The translations under genes were made by a program, and so were the position numbers. Of a stretch of 23,495 nt of DNA, positions 21,031 through 23,495 are shown in pieces. The notes below the pieces were generated by a model. The model did not search any database and had not been told where the DNA came from. It worked only from the letters and a program-made list of their open reading frames with translations. Origin of the DNA: Halarsenatibacter sp964462585 (GTDB lineage: Bacteria; Bacillota; Halanaerobiia; Halanaerobiales; Halarsenatibacteraceae); assembly GCA_964462585.1 (NCBI GenBank), contig CAYXAK010000029.1, positions 1 to 23,495 of the forward strand. The letters run 5' to 3'. The number at the start of each line of letters is the position of its first letter. The stretch's first letter is position 1.

Positions 21031-22377
21031 TCAGTACTTTCCGTATTTGCGGCCGGCCTGGAGCATGGCCTTTAAATTTTCCTCCCGGGCATCGTCCAGG
21101 ACCACACCGTTGGAGAGGATGAAGCCGCCATCTTCGGCCACATTCTCCAGCAGATTTTTGACATATCTCTCGACATCTTCGGGCTCTCCTGTCTGCAGCA
21201 GTGATCCCGGCACATTGCCGCCGATACAGGCTATATCTCCCAGAGCCTCATGGGCATCTTCCATATCTGTATCATCAAAAATCCATATCGTCTGCTCTTC
21301 AGGTATATCAGCCTTTTTGCTGAGATAGTCAAGCCTGTCATCATATGAACCCTCGACGAAAAGGAAGGGAACCATTCCTTCCTCTACAAGGCCCTTAATA
21401 ACAGCCTCCAGTGTGGGCCAGTAGAATTCATCGAACTGCTTCTCGGACATGAATTCATCTGCACCTTTATGCAGGGGAATGAAGACTATGGGATGGTTAT
21501 TCTGGGTGGAGGACCTTACGCCCATCTCCACGTTGATATCGACCAGCACCTCCATGGCCTGCTTCAGCTTCTCCGGGCGGCGGAACATATCGATCATAAT
21601 TGCTTCAGTCCCTCTGAGTGTATCTCCCAGTGTATCAAAGGGGGCCTTGGCAAAGCCGCCAAAGATGGGAGGCAGTCCCTCCCCGGCCTGGATACTGGCA
21701 TCTATCTCGCCAAAGGCCCCGGCCCATTCCAGGGCTGCCTGACCTGCTTCAAGCAGTGTCCGCAGGGATTCCTGCACATCAGGTGTGCCAAATGGTATAA
21801 AGGTGGGGCCCATAAAGGGCAGCTCAACCAGATCTGTCCAGGGCGAGAGTTTATCCCAGGATTCCATGGCACCTATCACCCGGGGCAGATAATATGTCCG
21901 CCAGTAGTAAGAGGGATTTTTTATAAGTATATCATACTCCTCCGGCTTCATGTATTCTTTTTCCAGACACTGATAGGATCTCTCCTCATTGACCCCATTG
22001 CCAGGCCACTGATAGAGCTTATAATCGAGTATATCGAACACCTGTCCCGGCCCCATCATCATGCTCGAAGCCATGGTATCGACATCAAAGTCAGCATGGA
22101 ATTTGCGGTAGGCCTCGCCCAGCTTCTCATAATCGTACATCATATCTTCCGCGGTGTAGCCGGCATAATCCGCCACGTAAAAACCCAGGTTCAGACACTG
22201 AGGCACTCTTTCCGGCCTTTTAAGCTCGATTACATCCTTCAGCATCTGTGCCCTTTCCCGGTACTTTTTTTCCATCTCTTCACCGGCAAAATCCAGCTCC
22301 GGATTTATGAAGCTCTCAAAGCGTTTTTCGTATTTCTCCCGGGGAGACAGGTTATCCCAGTTCTCTGCATTCATCAT
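21031..22377 (-). CDS. UroD-fold corrinoid methyltransferase-like protein
   Basis: Protein of 448 residues in the uroporphyrinogen decarboxylase/MtaA superfamily. Between two corrinoid proteins it most likely transfers a methyl group to or from a corrinoid rather than decarboxylating a porphyrin. The C-terminal half aligns by eye with MtaA-type proteins (GNVPGSLL for GNVDP, and ENLKAMLQAGRKYGKY at the end). The MtaA/CmuA zinc ligands are missing: HxCG is replaced by FVEG at about 340-343 and PGCG by SNGV at about 422-425. Acidic residues nearby (VEGSYDDRLD) and PLHKGADEF could provide a different metal site, which is inference. Start ATG 22377 lies 1 base after the upstream stop, with GGGAGG 8 bases before it. 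Substrate unknown. Confidence 0.85.
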   Translation of the reverse strand: MMNAENWDNLSPREKYEKRFESFINPELDFAGEEMEKKYRERAQMLKDVIELKRPERVPQCLNLGFYVADYAGYTAEDMMYDYEKLGEAYRKFHADFDVDTMASSMMMGPGQVFDILDYKLYQWPGNGVNEERSYQCLEKEYMKPEEYDILIKNPSYYWRTYYLPRVIGAMESWDKLSPWTDLVELPFMGPTFIPFGTPDVQESLRTLLEAGQAALEWAGAFGEIDASIQAGEGLPPIFGGFAKAPFDTLGDTLRGTEAIMIDMFRRPEKLKQAMEVLVDINVEMGVRSSTQNNHPIVFIPLHKGADEFMSEKQFDEFYWPTLEAVIKGLVEEGMVPFLFVEGSYDDRLDYLSKKADIPEEQTIWIFDDTDMEDAHEALGDIACIGGNVPGSLLQTGEPEDVERYVKNLLENVAEDGGFILSNGVVLDDAREENLKAMLQAGRKYGKY

Positions 22378-22378
22378 A

Positions 22379-23014
22379 TTAATTACCTCCCACCCAATTT
22401 TTGGCAAGACCAACTGCCTCTACAGCATCATCAGCCCAGCCGTCAGCTTCAGTGTACTCCCTGATCTCCTCATTGATGGGGGCACCGCCTATCATTATTT
22501 TGACGTCATCCCTCAGGCCGGCTTCCTCTATCTCCTCCACAGTTCCTTTCATCTGATCAAATGCCAGTGTGAGCAGGGCGCTCATGCCCACTATATCCGG
22601 TTTATGGTCTTCTATGGCACTGACAAAGTCTCCGGCAGGAACATCGACACCCAGGTCGATGACCTCAAAACCATTTATCTCCAGCATGAAGGTGACGATG
22701 TTTTTGCCTATATCATGAATGTCATCCTCTACAGTTCCGATCAGAACCCTGCCCAGAAAATCTTCCCCGGTCTGCTGTTCCTCCAGCCTATCTCTGGTCA
22801 GCTCGGAAATCTCTGACATGATCTCTCCGGTCATGATCAGCTCGGGCATAAAATACTCGCCCTCTTCATATCTCTGACCTATAAGTTCTACCCCCTCCCG
22901 GCAGGTAGCCAGTATATCGACGGGGTCTTTCCCGGCCTTCAGCATCTCCTTAACCAGCGATAGGGCCTCTTCCTCCTCAATCTCCACAATTGCCTCCACT
23001 AATCTCTCTTTCAT
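22379..23014 (-). CDS. Corrinoid (B12-binding) methyl-carrier protein, first copy
   Basis: First gene of the operon, 211 residues. An N-terminal helical cap domain (about 5-80) is followed by a B12 domain with DIHDIG (D98, H100, G103), the His being the predicted lower cobalt ligand. DLGVDVPAGDF and PDIVGMSALLTLA follow, as in MtbC/MtaC/MttC proteins. The frame opens further upstream at 23056, but the ATG at 23014 has GGAGGGGG about 9 bases before it and the predicted transcript begins only just before 23050. Translation of the UroD-like gene begins 1 base after this stop, so the two probably function as a pair. Confidence 0.93.
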   Translation of the reverse strand: MKERLVEAIVEIEEEEALSLVKEMLKAGKDPVDILATCREGVELIGQRYEEGEYFMPELIMTGEIMSEISELTRDRLEEQQTGEDFLGRVLIGTVEDDIHDIGKNIVTFMLEINGFEVIDLGVDVPAGDFVSAIEDHKPDIVGMSALLTLAFDQMKGTVEEIEEAGLRDDVKIMIGGAPINEEIREYTEADGWADDAVEAVGLAKNWVGGN

Positions 23015-23061
23015 CTCAATTTTCCCCCTCCATTTAAAATATCTGAATCTTATCATGTATA

Positions 23062-23090
23062 ATTATATATTTATATATATAAGTTGTCAA
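23062..23090 (-). promoter_or_regulatory. Consensus promoter of the corrinoid methyltransferase operon
   Basis: On the minus strand TTGACA (23090-23085), a spacer of exactly 17 bases and TATAAT (23067-23062): both boxes perfect. It lies 48 bases before the first start codon. Such a promoter would be strong unless repressed, which fits control by the GntR protein. Confidence 0.8.
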
Positions 23091-23104
23091 ATGTAACTCC
23101 ATTT
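23089..23104. promoter_or_regulatory. Candidate operator between divergent promoters
   Basis: AAATG (23089-23093) and CATTT (23100-23104) form a 5-base inverted repeat with a 6-base spacer, centred between the two -35 boxes. It loosely resembles CadC/ArsR-family operators, which contain TCAAATA-type half sites. Short, so tentative. Confidence 0.3.
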
Positions 23105-23108
23105 AGAT

Positions 23109-23137
23109 TCGACAAGACCGAAAGTTATTGTTATAAT
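23109..23137 (+). promoter_or_regulatory. Promoter of the CadC-like gene
   Basis: TCGACA (23109-23114), a 17-base spacer and a perfect TATAAT (23132-23137), 65 bases before the start codon. Its -35 box lies 18 bases from that of the divergent corrinoid operon. Confidence 0.65.
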
Positions 23138-23202
23138 TGAACCAGAAAATTAAGCATTTTCAACTGTCTACAATCTATACTGGAGAAGCGGGAGTGACTG
23201 AA

Positions 23203-23495
23203 ATGGCATCTGAAGACAAACTGCAGAAGGCGAAGGATGATAATCTGATCTGCCAGGAATACTGCCCTAACTGGGATAAAATTGAGCTGGTTGAGGGAGG
23301 CGATCTCTCCCGGAGCGAGATGCAGGAGCTGGCCTCAACCTTTAAAGTCCTTGGAGACCCCACAAGATTGAGGATAATAAGCGCACTGGCCCAGGAGGAG
23401 CTCTGCGTCTGCGATATCAGTGAGCTTCTGGATATGAGCCAGTCCGCCATCTCCCACCAGCTGAAAAAGCTCCGGGATCTCGATCTGGTTAAATT
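23203..23495 (+). CDS. ArsR/SmtB-family metal sensor, CadC-like (partial)
   Basis: The first 97 codons of a winged-helix repressor that run off the right edge. Start ATG 23203 has GGGAG upstream. The core shows FKVLGDPTRLRIISAL (47-62), the metal-binding ELCVCDI with C68 and C70, and the recognition region MSQSAISHQLKKL (78-90). An N-terminal C17-x3-C21 pair followed by an acidic stretch matches the extra thiolate pair of Staphylococcus CadC, which senses Cd, Pb and Zn. Plain ArsR arsenic sensors usually lack it. The C-terminal part and any zinc site there are outside the window. A heavy-metal efflux gene next would support the call. Confidence 0.85.
   Translation, partial: MASEDKLQKAKDDNLICQEYCPNWDKIELVEGGDLSRSEMQELASTFKVLGDPTRLRIISALAQEELCVCDISELLDMSQSAISHQLKKLRDLDLVK

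Noticed and set aside
21469..22464. Plus-strand 331-codon open frame
   Set aside because: Antisense shadow of the UroD-like gene and the end of the corrinoid gene, with no recognisable domain.
23175..23450. Minus-strand 91-codon open frame at the right edge
   Set aside because: Shadow of the plus-strand CadC-like gene, which has a ribosome-binding site, promoter and clear metal-sensor motifs but no stop inside the window.
1..23495. CRISPR array, insertion sequence, prophage or attachment site
   Set aside because: No regularly spaced direct repeats, transposase or integrase genes, or terminal inverted repeats were seen. The two tRNA-Ser genes are intact and show no duplicated 3' ends nearby.

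Overview
The window looks like a piece of a chromosome from an anaerobic, Gram-positive-type bacterium (Firmicutes/Bacillota). Three things point there. Gene order recalls the origin-proximal region of Bacillus: tRNA-Ser, tadA, large SRP RNA, dnaX, ybaB and recR, plus tmk, darA, holB, ricT, yabA, rsmI and metG. The SRP RNA is the long type with an Alu domain, and there is a T-box riboswitch. Anaerobic corrinoid methyl-transfer genes and strikingly acidic protein linkers (MetG, DnaX) suggest a halophilic anaerobe, for example of the Halanaerobiales. That last assignment is inference from composition, not from a marker gene. Most genes are on the minus strand.

Layout. (1) 1-270: start of a membrane sensor, probably a chemotaxis receptor, running off the left edge. 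(2) 402-6553, minus: tightly packed tmk-darA-holB-ricT-yabA-rsmI-metG, ending in a strong terminator. (3) 6640-9178, minus: trxB and guaB, with a divergent plus-strand DUF362 ferredoxin-domain gene at 9397-10515. (4) 10579-13949, minus: tRNA-Ser(CGA), tRNA-Ser(GGA), SRP RNA, dnaX, ybaB, recR and a terminator shared with the DUF362 gene. (5) 13976-16125, minus: tadA, then cobT and a GNAT acetyltransferase. (6) 16195-17615, plus: a perfect promoter, a T-box leader whose specifier reads as proline, and an ornithine cyclodeaminase-type (TIGR00300) gene. (7) 17646-23014, minus: an apparent operon of corrinoid protein, UroD-fold methyltransferase-like protein, GntR regulator, second corrinoid protein, DUF1638 protein and MFS transporter; the transporter contains a 100-N assembly gap. 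(8) 23203 onwards, plus: the start of a CadC-like metal sensor, divergent from the methyltransferase operon.

How they fit together. Regions 2 to 4 are housekeeping: DNA replication and repair, translation, nucleotide supply and c-di-AMP sensing. The two accessory modules are the most interesting. The T-box module couples uncharged tRNA-Pro, if the specifier reading is right, to an enzyme family that makes proline from ornithine. The corrinoid module looks like an anaerobic demethylation or methyl-transfer pathway for an unknown substrate, with its own regulator and transporter. Its UroD-like component lacks the His/Cys zinc ligands of the MtaA/CmuA group. CobT, which attaches the lower ligand of cobalamin, is nearby and may serve the corrinoid proteins. 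No methyl-tetrahydrofolate methyltransferase or corrinoid reductive activase is present in the window.
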